Position numbers and translations under genes: made by a program. A DNA stretch of 32,540 nucleotides, taken from assembly GCA_947630855.1 (NCBI GenBank), contig CANRJF010000032.1, positions 1 through 32,540 on the forward strand. Reading direction: 5' to 3'. The stretch comes from an uncultured Lachnospiraceae bacterium (GTDB taxonomy: Bacteria > Bacillota > Clostridia > Lachnospirales > Lachnospiraceae). Position 1 is the stretch's first letter. Each line of letters opens with the position of its first letter. Positions 14,247 through 22,748 of the stretch are shown piece after piece. The notes beneath the pieces were generated by a model. The model ran no database searches. It was not told the origin of the DNA and saw only the letters and a list, made by a program, of their open reading frames with translations.

Positions 14247-15917
14247 ATGAAAAGTTTTATATCTAAGCATTTGGGATTTATCGTTCTTTCATTCACATTA
14301 TTGGTGTCTGTGCTGACGGGCTGCGGTTCTCAAAACACTGCAGACAGCACGGCGGAAGCAGCGAACAACACAATAAAGGAAACGGAAAGTAATTCGGACA
14401 CCGTTTACAACACAGTAGATGAGATTAAAGAACGGGGTACGATTAATATCGGCGTCTTTTCTGACAAAAGCCCATTCGGTTATGTAGATGAGAACGGCGA
14501 GTATCAAGGCTATGATGTTTACCTTGGCAACCGTATCGGTGAAGATCTTGGTGTGGAAATCAATTATGTATCCACTGAAGCGGCAAACCGTATCGAGTAT
14601 CTGCAGACGGGTAAGGTCGATATCATTCTGGCAAACTTTACCGTAACAGAGGAGCGGGCACAGGAAGTTGATTTTGCACTGCCGTACATGAATGTGGCAT
14701 TGGGGGTTGTCTCTCCTGAAGATGCAGTGATTACCAGCCTGGATGAGCTTGGCGAAAATGATGAAGTAATCGTTATTTCGGGAACTACTGCCGAAACTTT
14801 TCTTGAAAAGAACTATCCCGACATTAAGCTTCAGAAATATGACGCTTATGCAGAGGCGAAAACCGCATTTGAGAATCGCAGCGGCGCAGCCTGGGCGAAC
14901 GACAACACGGAAGTCATTGCATTTGCCATTGAGAATCCCGGTTATGAAGTGGGTATTCCATCTCTGGGCAGCGCAGATACGATTGCACCTGCTGTTACCA
15001 AAGGAAATGAAAGTCTTTTGAACTGGCTGAATGATGAGATTAAAACTCTTGGCGAAGAAAAATTCTTTCATGCAGACTATGAGGCAACCCTGCTCGACAC
15101 TTATGGCGCTGAGTACGAGGATACGCTGGTAGTTGAAGGCGGTGTGAGTGCAGAAACAGAAGAAGAGGCGGAAGTGGAAAGCAAAGGCGAAATCACTGTG
15201 GCCGCTTCACCTACTCCCCATGCTGAAATTCTTGCCGCTGCCGCTGATATACTTGCAAAAGAGGGATGGACGCTGAAGATTACCGAATTTGAAGACTATG
15301 TACAGCCGAACCTGGTAGTAGACAACGGTGAGATTGATGCCAATTACTTCCAGCATATTCCATATCTGGATGATTTTAATGAGGAAAACGGAACCTCTCT
15401 TGTATCTGTTGGAGGAATTCATTATGAACCATTTGGCATTTATCCGGGTACTAAATCAAATCTTTCCGATTTGGCAGAGGGTGATGTTATTGCAGTACCC
15501 AACGATACAACCAATGAAGCAAGGGCGCTGCTTCTGCTGCAGGATAACGGAGTTATTAAATTGGCTGACGAGGCCGGATTGAAGGCTACTGTTAAGGATA
15601 TTATCGATAATCCCTACAATATCAAGATTCAGGAACTGGAGGCGGCGCAGGTTTCCAGAGTGAAGGATGAGGCAGCATTTGTGGTACTCAACGGCAATTA
15701 TGCGCTTGAGGCCGGATTTTCCGTAGCCCACGATGCCGTAGCTTATGAAACCAGTGACTCTGAGGCAGCACAGACTTATGTGAATGTCCTTGTTGTAAAA
15801 GAAGGAAATGAAAATGAGGAAGGTATTCAGGCACTTGTCAATGTTTTAAAATCGGATGAAATCAAGCAGTATATTATTGATACCTACGATGGAGCAGTCG
15901 TACCTTTCGAAGATTAA
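14247..15917 (+). CDS. Bidomain substrate-binding lipoprotein: cystine-type SBP fused to MetQ-type SBP
   Basis: A 556-residue lipoprotein with a signal peptide and lipobox LTGC (C26). Residues about 60-290 are a family 3 solute-binding domain (TINIGVFSDKSPFGYVDENG, LANFTVTEERAQEVDFALPY), typical of cystine or polar amino-acid importers. After an acidic linker (291-313), residues 314-556 are an NLPA/MetQ domain (AASPTPHAEIL, DANYFQHIPYLDDF, VPNDTTNEARALLLL). Each domain is normally a separate protein of about 270 residues. The downstream genes encode both a MetNI-type and a polar amino-acid-type transporter, so one lipoprotein may feed both. ATG 14247 has AGAGGAGGA at 14232-14240; extending the frame upstream would cross the terminator. 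Confidence 0.9.
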   Translation: MKSFISKHLGFIVLSFTLLVSVLTGCGSQNTADSTAEAANNTIKETESNSDTVYNTVDEIKERGTINIGVFSDKSPFGYVDENGEYQGYDVYLGNRIGEDLGVEINYVSTEAANRIEYLQTGKVDIILANFTVTEERAQEVDFALPYMNVALGVVSPEDAVITSLDELGENDEVIVISGTTAETFLEKNYPDIKLQKYDAYAEAKTAFENRSGAAWANDNTEVIAFAIENPGYEVGIPSLGSADTIAPAVTKGNESLLNWLNDEIKTLGEEKFFHADYEATLLDTYGAEYEDTLVVEGGVSAETEEEAEVESKGEITVAASPTPHAEILAAAADILAKEGWTLKITEFEDYVQPNLVVDNGEIDANYFQHIPYLDDFNEENGTSLVSVGGIHYEPFGIYPGTKSNLSDLAEGDVIAVPNDTTNEARALLLLQDNGVIKLADEAGLKATVKDIIDNPYNIKIQELEAAQVSRVKDEAAFVVLNGNYALEAGFSVAHDAVAYETSDSEAAQTYVNVLVVKEGNENEEGIQALVNVLKSDEIKQYIIDTYDGAVVPFED

Positions 15918-15919
15918 AG

Positions 15920-15960
15920 AGACAGAGGGCAGCGGATACATCTGCCGTTGTCCTCTGTCT
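15920..15960. promoter_or_regulatory. Intercistronic hairpin after the binding-protein gene
   Basis: AGACAGAGG (15920-15928) pairs with CCTCTGTCT (15952-15960), with an inner GCAG/CTGC pairing. No T run follows. Such stems after binding-protein genes typically stabilise the upstream mRNA or cause partial termination, so the lipoprotein outnumbers the membrane components. Confidence 0.6.
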
Positions 15961-15985
15961 GAATAAATAAAAAGGAAGAACATTT

Positions 15986-16759
15986 ATGGAAACAGCATAT
16001 ATAGAAGTTCATAATCTTTCCAAGACTTATTCCGCAAAAAATGGAAATGTTGAGGCGTTAAAATCAGTAACGCTTTCTATTCCGAAAAATGAAATTTTTG
16101 GAGTAATTGGACTGTCCGGCGCGGGAAAAAGCACGCTGGTCAGATGTCTGAACCTGCTTGAAAAGCCGGATTCGGGCGAGGTAGTCATAGACGGAAAGAA
16201 TCTGCTGACGCTTGGCAAAGAGCAGCTGCGGCTCCGCAGGCAGAAGATTGGCATGATTTTCCAGCACTTTAATTTACTGGAGCAGCAAAATGTCCTGGAT
16301 AATGTCTGCTTCCCACTGGAAATTCGAGGTATTCCAATAAAGCAGAGAAAAGAAAAGGCCTTGGAACTTTTGCAAAAGGTGGGATTGGGAGATAAGGCAG
16401 AAGCCTACCCTTCCCAGCTTTCCGGCGGGCAGAAGCAGAGGGTAGCCATAGCCAGGGTGCTGGCAAATGAACCGGATATTTTATTGTGTGATGAGGCAAC
16501 CAGTGCACTTGACCCGGAGACAACAAAAACAATTTTAAATCTGCTGAAAAGCATTTATGACTCCATGGGAATTACGATTGTTATCATTACCCATGAAATG
16601 AGAGTTATTCAGGAGATTTGCACACAGGTAGCTGTTCTGGACGGAGGGACTGTGCAGGAGTGCGGAAGTGTTACAGAAATTTTTAAAAATCCAAAATCAA
16701 GGGCAGCAAGGCGTCTGCTTTTGATGCGTGAGACGGAGGAAATGTCAGATGTGGGATGA
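15986..16759 (+). CDS. MetN-like ABC importer ATPase without the C-terminal NIL domain
   Basis: A 257-residue ATPase with Walker A GLSGAGKST (K48), Q-loop FQHFNLL, signature LSGGQKQRVAIAR and Walker B LLCDEATSALD. It most resembles methionine importer ATPases (KSVTLSIPKNEIFGVIGLSGAGKSTLV style). MetN proteins are normally about 340 residues, with a C-terminal NIL/ACT-like domain that binds methionine and shuts transport down when the cell is replete. This protein ends where that domain would begin. It overlaps the MetI gene by 11 bases, so the pairing is secure. Predicted to drive uptake of methionine or a related sulfur compound. Confidence 0.85.
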   Translation: METAYIEVHNLSKTYSAKNGNVEALKSVTLSIPKNEIFGVIGLSGAGKSTLVRCLNLLEKPDSGEVVIDGKNLLTLGKEQLRLRRQKIGMIFQHFNLLEQQNVLDNVCFPLEIRGIPIKQRKEKALELLQKVGLGDKAEAYPSQLSGGQKQRVAIARVLANEPDILLCDEATSALDPETTKTILNLLKSIYDSMGITIVIITHEMRVIQEICTQVAVLDGGTVQECGSVTEIFKNPKSRAARRLLLMRETEEMSDVG

Positions 16760-17414
16760 AACGATGATTGTAATGCTTTTAGAAGGAATTCGGGATACCT
16801 TTTACATGACGTTTGTTTCTACTTTTTTCGGATATGTGATTGGTCTTCCAATGGGAATTGCGCTGACGTTGACGGACAAAGGCGGGATTACACCTAACAG
16901 GACGGTTTATCGTATATTAGATATTGTGATAAATGTTACAAGAAGTGTCCCGTTTCTGATTCTTCTGATTTTGGTTATGCCGCTGACTAAGCTGATTGTT
17001 GGAAAAAGCTATGGTTCCACAGCTACTATTGTTCCCCTTACACTGGCTGCAGCTCCGTTGATTGGACGTATGGTGGAATCTTCCCTAAAAGAGGTCAGTC
17101 AGGGGGTGATTGAGGCAGCTATCAGCATGGGCGCAAAAACAAGCACAATTGTTTTTAAGGTGCTTATCGGCGAGGCAAGAACATCTCTGCTTGTGGGTGT
17201 AACGATTGTACTGGGAACAGTTCTCGGCTATTCCGCCATGGCAGGTGTGGTTGGCGGCGGCGGACTTGGCGATATTGCCATCCGTTATGGTTATTATCGC
17301 TATGAAACAGGAGTCATGCTTGTTACTTTGATTTTTATTGTTGCGATTGTACAACTGATGCAGGTAGTGGGTACGTTTGCTGCAAAGAAACTGGACCATA
17401 GAAACCAGGAATAG
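16749..17414 (+). CDS. MetI-like ABC importer permease
   Basis: A 221-residue membrane permease with about five hydrophobic segments and the cytoplasmic coupling loop VSQGVIEAAISMGAKTSTIV, as in the methionine importer permease MetI. GGGGLGDIAIRYGYYRYE near the C-terminus is also typical of MetI. ATG 16749 is preferred over GTG 16728 because GGAGG at 16735-16739 lies nine bases upstream; it overlaps the MetN-like stop. It would form a homodimer with two MetN-like subunits and receive substrate from the MetQ domain of the upstream lipoprotein. Confidence 0.88.
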   Translation: MWDETMIVMLLEGIRDTFYMTFVSTFFGYVIGLPMGIALTLTDKGGITPNRTVYRILDIVINVTRSVPFLILLILVMPLTKLIVGKSYGSTATIVPLTLAAAPLIGRMVESSLKEVSQGVIEAAISMGAKTSTIVFKVLIGEARTSLLVGVTIVLGTVLGYSAMAGVVGGGGLGDIAIRYGYYRYETGVMLVTLIFIVAIVQLMQVVGTFAAKKLDHRNQE

Positions 17415-17429
17415 ATTAGGAGGCAGGTT

Positions 17430-18089
17430 ATGGATTGGGATGCGATAATATCATATTTGCCCCGTTATAAAGATGCGCTGCTGCTCACAGTTAAAATCGG
17501 ATGGCTGGGCATTCTTCTGGCATTTATTATTGGTGTGCTTTGTGCGGCGGTAATTCATCAAAAGATACCGGTGCTGCGTCAGATTACAGGATTTTATATT
17601 GAGTTGTTTCGGAACACGCCTCTTTTAGTGCAGTTATTCTTTTTATATTTTGCTCTCCCCAAAGTGGGAGTCCGTGTTTCCCCACAGTTCTGCGGCAGTC
17701 TGGGCCTTGGACTTCTGGGAGGAGCATACATGGCGGAAACCTTTCGAAGCGGTCTGGAAAACATAGCGCCCATTCAGTCAGAAAGTGCACAGAGTCTTGG
17801 CATGAGTAAAATGCAGGCATTTCGGTATGTCATCCTGCCGCAGGCAGTTTCTTCCAGTGTACCCGGGCTTCTTGCCAATGTGATTTTTCTGTTGAAAGAA
17901 ACAAGTGTGTTTTCTACCATCAGCCTGATGGATTTGATGTTTACGGCAAAAGATCTTATTGGCATGTATGCCAAAACCATTGAGTGTCTGACACTGTTGG
18001 TTGTTTTTTATCTGATTATGCTGCTGCCGGTGTCTATATTGGGAAGCCTTGTGGAAAGGAGGCTGCGTCATGCCGAATTTGGGAATTGA
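17430..18089 (+). CDS. Polar amino-acid (cystine-type) ABC permease 1
   Basis: A 219-residue permease of the His/Glu/Gln/Arg group: N-terminal LLLTVKIGWLGILLAFIIG, the conserved YIELFRNTPLLVQLFFLYF, and coupling loop ESAQSLGMSKMQAFRYVILPQA. Members pair with a second similar permease and a GlnQ-type ATPase. The gene sits 15 bases after MetI with AGGAGGC before the ATG. In this sulfur context cystine is the most likely substrate, by analogy with TcyL/TcyM, but specificity is set by the binding domain. Confidence 0.85.
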   Translation: MDWDAIISYLPRYKDALLLTVKIGWLGILLAFIIGVLCAAVIHQKIPVLRQITGFYIELFRNTPLLVQLFFLYFALPKVGVRVSPQFCGSLGLGLLGGAYMAETFRSGLENIAPIQSESAQSLGMSKMQAFRYVILPQAVSSSVPGLLANVIFLLKETSVFSTISLMDLMFTAKDLIGMYAKTIECLTLLVVFYLIMLLPVSILGSLVERRLRHAEFGN

Positions 18090-18744
18090 TGTTCTTTTTA
18101 AAGGGAAAAATTTTCTGCGGCTTCTGGGCGGCCTCTGGGCTGCAGTCCGCATCAGCCTGATTTCTGTTGCAATCAGTATTGCATTGGGACTTGTGATGGG
18201 AATGCTGATGACATCCCAAAATAAGATTCTGAAAGCAGTTTTTCGTGTCTATCTGGAAGTGGTCCGAATTATGCCGCAGTTGGTGCTGCTGTTTATTGTC
18301 TATTTTGGCACGACAAGAGTATTTGGATGGGATTTGTCTGCCGAATACGCTGCAATCATCGTATTTAGCTTTTGGGGTGTGGCGGAAATGGGTGATTTGG
18401 TGCGGGGCGCACTTATCAGCATTCCGAAAATTCAGTATGAAAGTGCACAGGCGTTGGGAATGACCGGGCTCCAGATTTATCTGTATGTCATTCTGCCTCA
18501 GACGATTCGGCGGCTGATTCCGCTTTCCATCAACCTGATTACAAGAATGATTAAGACAACAAGCCTTGTTATGATGATTGGAATTGTGGAGGTATTAAAA
18601 GTTGCCCAGCAGATTATTGAGGCAAATCGAAGAACCTCGCCAAATGCGGCGTTTGGTGTGTTTGCAGTAGTTTTCCTGTTATATTTTATTGTCTGCTGGC
18701 CAATCAGCAGACTGGCAGCATATCTTGAGAGAAGGTGGTCATAA
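18070..18744 (+). CDS. Polar amino-acid (cystine-type) ABC permease 2
   Basis: A 224-residue permease of the same group as the preceding one, with VYLEVVRIMPQLVLLFIVYF and coupling loop ESAQALGMTGLQIYLYVILPQT. ATG 18070 is chosen because AAAGGAGG ends eight bases upstream; the start lies inside the end of permease 1 (20-base overlap), indicating translational coupling. The two permeases are divergent in sequence, consistent with a heterodimeric membrane core. Confidence 0.85.
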   Translation: MPNLGIDVLFKGKNFLRLLGGLWAAVRISLISVAISIALGLVMGMLMTSQNKILKAVFRVYLEVVRIMPQLVLLFIVYFGTTRVFGWDLSAEYAAIIVFSFWGVAEMGDLVRGALISIPKIQYESAQALGMTGLQIYLYVILPQTIRRLIPLSINLITRMIKTTSLVMMIGIVEVLKVAQQIIEANRRTSPNAAFGVFAVVFLLYFIVCWPISRLAAYLERRWS

Positions 18745-18746
18745 GT

Positions 18747-19505
18747 ATGGAACAGGTACTTTTGGAAATTAATCATATACAGAAAGCCTATGGCACGCAT
18801 GTAGTAATTGATGACTTTAGTTTGGCAGTCAACAAAGGCGAAGTTGTTGTTATTATCGGACCTTCCGGGTGCGGAAAAAGTACGCTTCTGCGATGTATCA
18901 ATGCATTGGAGGATATTCAGGGCGGAGAGATTCTTCTGAACGGTGAAGAGGTTTTAAAAGAGGCAAAAAACATTTCTAAAATGCGCCAGAAAATCGGAAT
19001 GGTTTTCCAAAGCTATGATTTGTTCCCTCATAAAACCATACTGGAAAACATTGTGCTGGCGCCGATAAAGGTACAGAAAAGAACCCGCCCCGAAGCGGAA
19101 AAGGAGGCTGTGGAGCTTTTGACAAAGGTTGGGCTTGCAGACCGGAAGGATGCCTATCCCCGTCAGCTTTCCGGCGGGCAGAAGCAGCGCGCTGCGATTG
19201 TACGTGCATTAATTATGCATCCCAAAATCCTGCTGTTGGATGAGATTACTGCAGCGTTGGACCCTGAAATGGTGCGGGAGGTGCTGGAAGTTGTCCTCTC
19301 ACTTGCTAAAGCAGGCAGTACTATGTTAATCGTGACACATGAGATGGCATTTGCAAAAGCCATTGCAGACCGTGTCCTGTTTTTTGAACATGGAAAAATT
19401 GTAGAAGAAAGCAGCCATCCAAAAGAATTTTTTACACATCCCGTTACAGAGCGGGCAAGGGCATTTCTGAAAACATTTGATTATGAAACAGAGCAGAATT
19501 CATAG
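18747..19505 (+). CDS. Polar amino-acid ABC importer ATPase (GlnQ/TcyN type)
   Basis: A 252-residue ATPase with Walker A GPSGCGKST, Q-loop FQSYDLFPHKT, signature LSGGQKQRAAIVRAL, Walker B LLLDEITAALD and H-loop THEM. The family usually reads DEPTSALD; here it is DEITAALD, a tolerated variation. ATG 18747 follows AAGGTGG (18733-18738) and lies two bases after the permease 2 stop. It completes the second importer. It is clearly distinct from the MetN-like ATPase upstream, so the operon has two ATPases. Confidence 0.88.
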   Translation: MEQVLLEINHIQKAYGTHVVIDDFSLAVNKGEVVVIIGPSGCGKSTLLRCINALEDIQGGEILLNGEEVLKEAKNISKMRQKIGMVFQSYDLFPHKTILENIVLAPIKVQKRTRPEAEKEAVELLTKVGLADRKDAYPRQLSGGQKQRAAIVRALIMHPKILLLDEITAALDPEMVREVLEVVLSLAKAGSTMLIVTHEMAFAKAIADRVLFFEHGKIVEESSHPKEFFTHPVTERARAFLKTFDYETEQNS

Positions 19506-19570
19506 GGCATGCAAAATCCGTGATGGGGCAGCAAGGATGCTTTGAAAAACAAATAGGCAAGGAGGCTTTT

Positions 19571-20008
19571 ATGAGGATATCTACAAGAGGAAAAAATGCG
19601 ATAAAGCTGATGCTTGATTTGGCAACTTATAATCATGGAGAACCTGTAAGGCTTAAAGATATTGCCAAAAGACAGAATATATCTGAGAAATATTTAGAAC
19701 AGATTGTTGCAGCATTGCATAAAGCAGCCCTGGTAAAAAGCATCAGAGGAGCACACGGAGGGTATGTACTTACTTATCAGCCTGAAAAATATACGGTAGG
19801 GCAAATTTTGAAGGTTGTAGAGGGGGATATGTCACCAACAGATTGTGTTGGTGAAAATGGGACTCCCTGTGAAAACAAGAGTACTTGTGTAAGCTTCCGA
19901 TTATGGGAAAAACTTGATATAGCTATAAATGGTGTATTAGAAGGAATAACCCTGGCAGATATGCTGGAGTGGCAGAATGAACTGCTGACAGACCAGTATA
20001 TAATATAA
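19571..20008 (+). CDS. Second Rrf2-family regulator (IscR-like)
   Basis: A 145-residue winged-helix regulator: MRISTRGKNAIKLMLDLA start, SEKYLEQIVAALHKA recognition region, RGAHGGYVL wing. Cysteines at 92, 100 and 106 form the same Cx7Cx5C pattern as the other Rrf2 protein here, compatible with an Fe-S cluster. ATG 19571 has GGAGG ten bases upstream. It lies 65 bases after the importer operon and 27 before nadA, iscS and iscU, the classic place of an IscR-type sensor controlling cluster assembly. It is clearly diverged from the first Rrf2 protein, so this is not a recent duplication. Confidence 0.85.
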   Translation: MRISTRGKNAIKLMLDLATYNHGEPVRLKDIAKRQNISEKYLEQIVAALHKAALVKSIRGAHGGYVLTYQPEKYTVGQILKVVEGDMSPTDCVGENGTPCENKSTCVSFRLWEKLDIAINGVLEGITLADMLEWQNELLTDQYII

Positions 20009-20035
20009 TTGATTTATGTGAAAAGGAGCAGCGGC

Positions 20036-20947
20036 ATGGGGGATAATGTAAAAGAAGAAATTGAGAAATTAAAACGGGAAAAAGATGTTGTGATATTAGC
20101 ACATTATTATGTAGATGGCCAAGTACAGAAACTGGCAGACTTTGTTGGAGATTCCTATTTTTTGGCAAAAAAAGCAACAGAAGTAATAGAGCATAATATC
20201 TTATTTTGCGGGGTATCATTTATGGGAGAGAGCGCTAAGATTCTCAATCCTGATAAGTGCGTGGTCATGGCAGATGAAACGGCTGATTGTCCCATGGCAC
20301 ATATGGCAGATGTTGACCGGATTGCAGAGGTTCGTCAGAAGTATCCTGATGTGGCAGTGGTTTGTTATGTAAATTCTACTGCGGAAATTAAAGCATATTC
20401 GGATGTATGTGTGACCAGTTCTAATGCGCTGCGGGTGGTCCGGGCATTGCCTAACAGGGATATTTTTTTTGTTCCGGATGAAAATCTGGGACATTATGTA
20501 GCCAGACATATTCCAGAGAAAAATTTTATTTTTAATCATGGTTTTTGTCATGTACATACAAGTATTTATAAAGAGGAAGTAATACATGCAAAAGAACGTC
20601 ATCCCTATGCGTTGGTGCTGGCTCATCCAGAGTGTAAGGAGGAGGTGCTGGAAATTTCGGATTTTATCGGAAGTACTTCTGAAATATTGAGCTTTGCACA
20701 GCTTTCAGAGGCAAAAGAATTTATTATATGTACAGAGATAGGAGTTTTTTATGAATTGGAATTGAAAAATCCCAATAAAAAATTTTATTCAGTAGGGCAT
20801 CGTCAGTTTTGCCCGAATATGAAAAAAATATCTGTAAAAAAAGTATTGCATGCATTGGAGACATTAGAGCCAACGGTGGAAATGAATGAGAAGCTGCGTG
20901 TAAAAGCAGCCAGACCTCTCAGCAGAATGCTGGAGTTGGCGAAATAG
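20036..20947 (+). CDS. nadA: Quinolinate synthase NadA
   Basis: A 303-residue enzyme that condenses iminoaspartate with dihydroxyacetone phosphate to quinolinate in de novo NAD synthesis. It carries an oxygen-sensitive 4Fe-4S cluster. Expected cluster cysteines are visible as C85 (ETADCPMA), C171 (GFCHVH) and C259 (FCPNMK); substrate motifs AHYY (22-25) and VNSTAEIKA are present. ATG 20036 is preferred because AAAGGAG (20022-20028) precedes it. nadB and nadC, its usual neighbours, are absent here. Instead it lies beside a cysteine desulfurase and IscU, which would build its cluster. Confidence 0.92.
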   Translation: MGDNVKEEIEKLKREKDVVILAHYYVDGQVQKLADFVGDSYFLAKKATEVIEHNILFCGVSFMGESAKILNPDKCVVMADETADCPMAHMADVDRIAEVRQKYPDVAVVCYVNSTAEIKAYSDVCVTSSNALRVVRALPNRDIFFVPDENLGHYVARHIPEKNFIFNHGFCHVHTSIYKEEVIHAKERHPYALVLAHPECKEEVLEISDFIGSTSEILSFAQLSEAKEFIICTEIGVFYELELKNPNKKFYSVGHRQFCPNMKKISVKKVLHALETLEPTVEMNEKLRVKAARPLSRMLELAK

Positions 20948-21007
20948 CCGAAACAAATGCAGGCATAATATTGGTTAGAACACAAATTAGAAAGAAGGCG
21001 TATCCTT

Positions 21008-22189
21008 ATGAAAAAACTGATTTATCTGGATAATGCGGCAACTACGCAGGTGAGTGAAGAAGTATTAAATGAAATGCTTCCTTTTTTCAGGGAGACATAC
21101 AGTAACCCGTCTGCGGTGTATAGTTTTGCCGGAGAGAGCAAGAAGGCGGTTGACCTTGCGAGAAAGCAGGCAGCCGGATTAATTGGAGCAAACACAGAAG
21201 AAATCTATTTTACAGGCGGGGGAAGTGAGTCCGATAACTGGGCATTAAAAGCTGCTGCCGAAGCTTATTCCTCAAAGGGGAAACATATTATAACCAGCAA
21301 AATAGAGCATCATGCCATTCTTCATACCTGTGAGTATCTAAAGAAGCAGGGATATGAAGTGACCTATCTGGATGTGGATGAAGAAGGAAAAATATCTCTT
21401 GCGGAACTAAAAGCTGCTATCCGACCGGATACTATTCTGATATCGGTTATGATGGCAAATAACGAAATTGGAACAATAGAGCCGATTGCGGAAATAGGAA
21501 AAATTGCACATGAAAACGGTGTGCTTTTTCATACAGATGCAGTACAGGCATATGGGCATATTCCAATCAATGTGGATGATATGAATATAGATATGCTCTC
21601 TGCCAGCGGACATAAATTCAATGGTCCTAAAGGAATCGGCATTCTTTACATTCGAAAGGGCGTAAAAATCCGTTCCTTTATCCATGGCGGCGCGCAGGAG
21701 CGAAACAGGAGAGCAGGAACCTCTAATGTACCGGGAATTGTAGGTTTTGGCAAGGCTGCGCAGATTGCCGGGGAAAGGATGGAAACGAGGACGGTAAAGG
21801 AGATAATGCTGCGGGACCATTTGATAGACAGGGTTTTATCGGAAATTCCTTATACAAGGCTGAATGGCCACAGAACAGACAGGCTGCCCAATAATGTGAA
21901 TTTCTGTTTCCGTTTTGTTGAAGGAGAGTCGCTTCTGATTTTATTAGACCAGCTTGGAGTATGTGCCTCCAGCGGTTCGGCATGTACATCCGGTTCGTTA
22001 GACCCTTCCCATGTACTCCTTGCAATTGGACTTCCCCATGAAATTGCACATGGCTCGTTGAGGATTACCCTGTCAGAGGAAACCACAATGGAGGATATTG
22101 ACTTTGTGGCAGATGAACTGAAAAAGATTGTGGAAAGACTGCGGGGCATGTCACCGTTATATGAAGATTTTGTAAAAGAGCAGAAATAG
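21008..22189 (+). CDS. Cysteine desulfurase (NifS/IscS type)
   Basis: A 393-residue PLP enzyme converting cysteine to alanine and a persulfide for Fe-S clusters. Features: YLDNAATTQ at the N-terminus, PLP-contacting HTDAVQA, SASGHKFNGPKG with the Schiff-base lysine K203, and SSGSACTSG with the persulfide cysteine C326. AAGAAGG lies before ATG 21008. Followed directly by IscU and preceded by nadA, it is probably the sulfur donor for scaffold-based assembly and for NadA maturation, as with the NifS-like proteins in Firmicute NAD operons. Confidence 0.93.
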   Translation: MKKLIYLDNAATTQVSEEVLNEMLPFFRETYSNPSAVYSFAGESKKAVDLARKQAAGLIGANTEEIYFTGGGSESDNWALKAAAEAYSSKGKHIITSKIEHHAILHTCEYLKKQGYEVTYLDVDEEGKISLAELKAAIRPDTILISVMMANNEIGTIEPIAEIGKIAHENGVLFHTDAVQAYGHIPINVDDMNIDMLSASGHKFNGPKGIGILYIRKGVKIRSFIHGGAQERNRRAGTSNVPGIVGFGKAAQIAGERMETRTVKEIMLRDHLIDRVLSEIPYTRLNGHRTDRLPNNVNFCFRFVEGESLLILLDQLGVCASSGSACTSGSLDPSHVLLAIGLPHEIAHGSLRITLSEETTMEDIDFVADELKKIVERLRGMSPLYEDFVKEQK

Positions 22190-22219
22190 TATATTTAAAA
22201 AAGCACGAGGAGGCAGAAA

Positions 22220-22657
22220 ATGTATAGTGAAAAAGTAATGGACCATTTTAATAATCCCAGGAATGTAGGCGAAATAGAAAATCCCAGTGGAGTGGGTACA
22301 GTTGGAAATGCAAAATGTGGCGATATTATGCGGATGTATTTTGATATAGATGAACAGGGAGTTATCAGGGACGTAAAATTTAAGACATTTGGATGCGGTG
22401 CGGCAGTAGCAACAAGCAGTATGGCGACAGAACTGGTAAAAGGAAAAACCATTAAGGAGGCATTAGAGGTTACGAATAAAGCCGTAATGGAAGCATTGGA
22501 TGGGCTTCCGCCTGTAAAAGTACATTGTTCACTGCTGGCAGAAGAGGCAATCCATGCGGCGCTATGGGATTATGCACAGAAAAATCACATTGTAATCGAA
22601 GGCTTAAAAGAGCCGGTGAATGATATTTCCGAGAAAGAGGAAGATGAGGAATACTGA
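22220..22657 (+). CDS. Fe-S scaffold protein (IscU / NifU N-terminal type)
   Basis: A 145-residue scaffold with the three cluster cysteines C33 (NAKCGD), C59 (FKTFGCGAA) and C103 (VKVHCSLLAEEA), plus conserved D35 and H102. The stretch VMDHFNNPRNVG at the N-terminus is characteristic. It assembles clusters with sulfur from the adjacent desulfurase. The last 15 residues are very acidic (EKEEDEEY end), an extension beyond the usual fold. AGGAGG lies ten bases before the ATG. It is the last gene of the run that starts with the importer operon. Confidence 0.93.
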   Translation: MYSEKVMDHFNNPRNVGEIENPSGVGTVGNAKCGDIMRMYFDIDEQGVIRDVKFKTFGCGAAVATSSMATELVKGKTIKEALEVTNKAVMEALDGLPPVKVHCSLLAEEAIHAALWDYAQKNHIVIEGLKEPVNDISEKEEDEEY

Positions 22658-22698
22658 TATGGGAAGTTAAATAAGGACTATCATATATTGTTTATTTG

Positions 22699-22707
22699 TG
22701 TTATACT
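22699..22707 (+). promoter_or_regulatory. Possible extended -10 promoter
   Basis: TGTTATACT (22699-22707) matches an extended -10 box and lies about 40 bases before the ATG of the small membrane protein. No convincing -35 was found, so confidence is low. Confidence 0.35.
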
Positions 22708-22748
22708 ATTCACAGTTGAGAATTAATTTGCACAAGGAGAAATGATAT

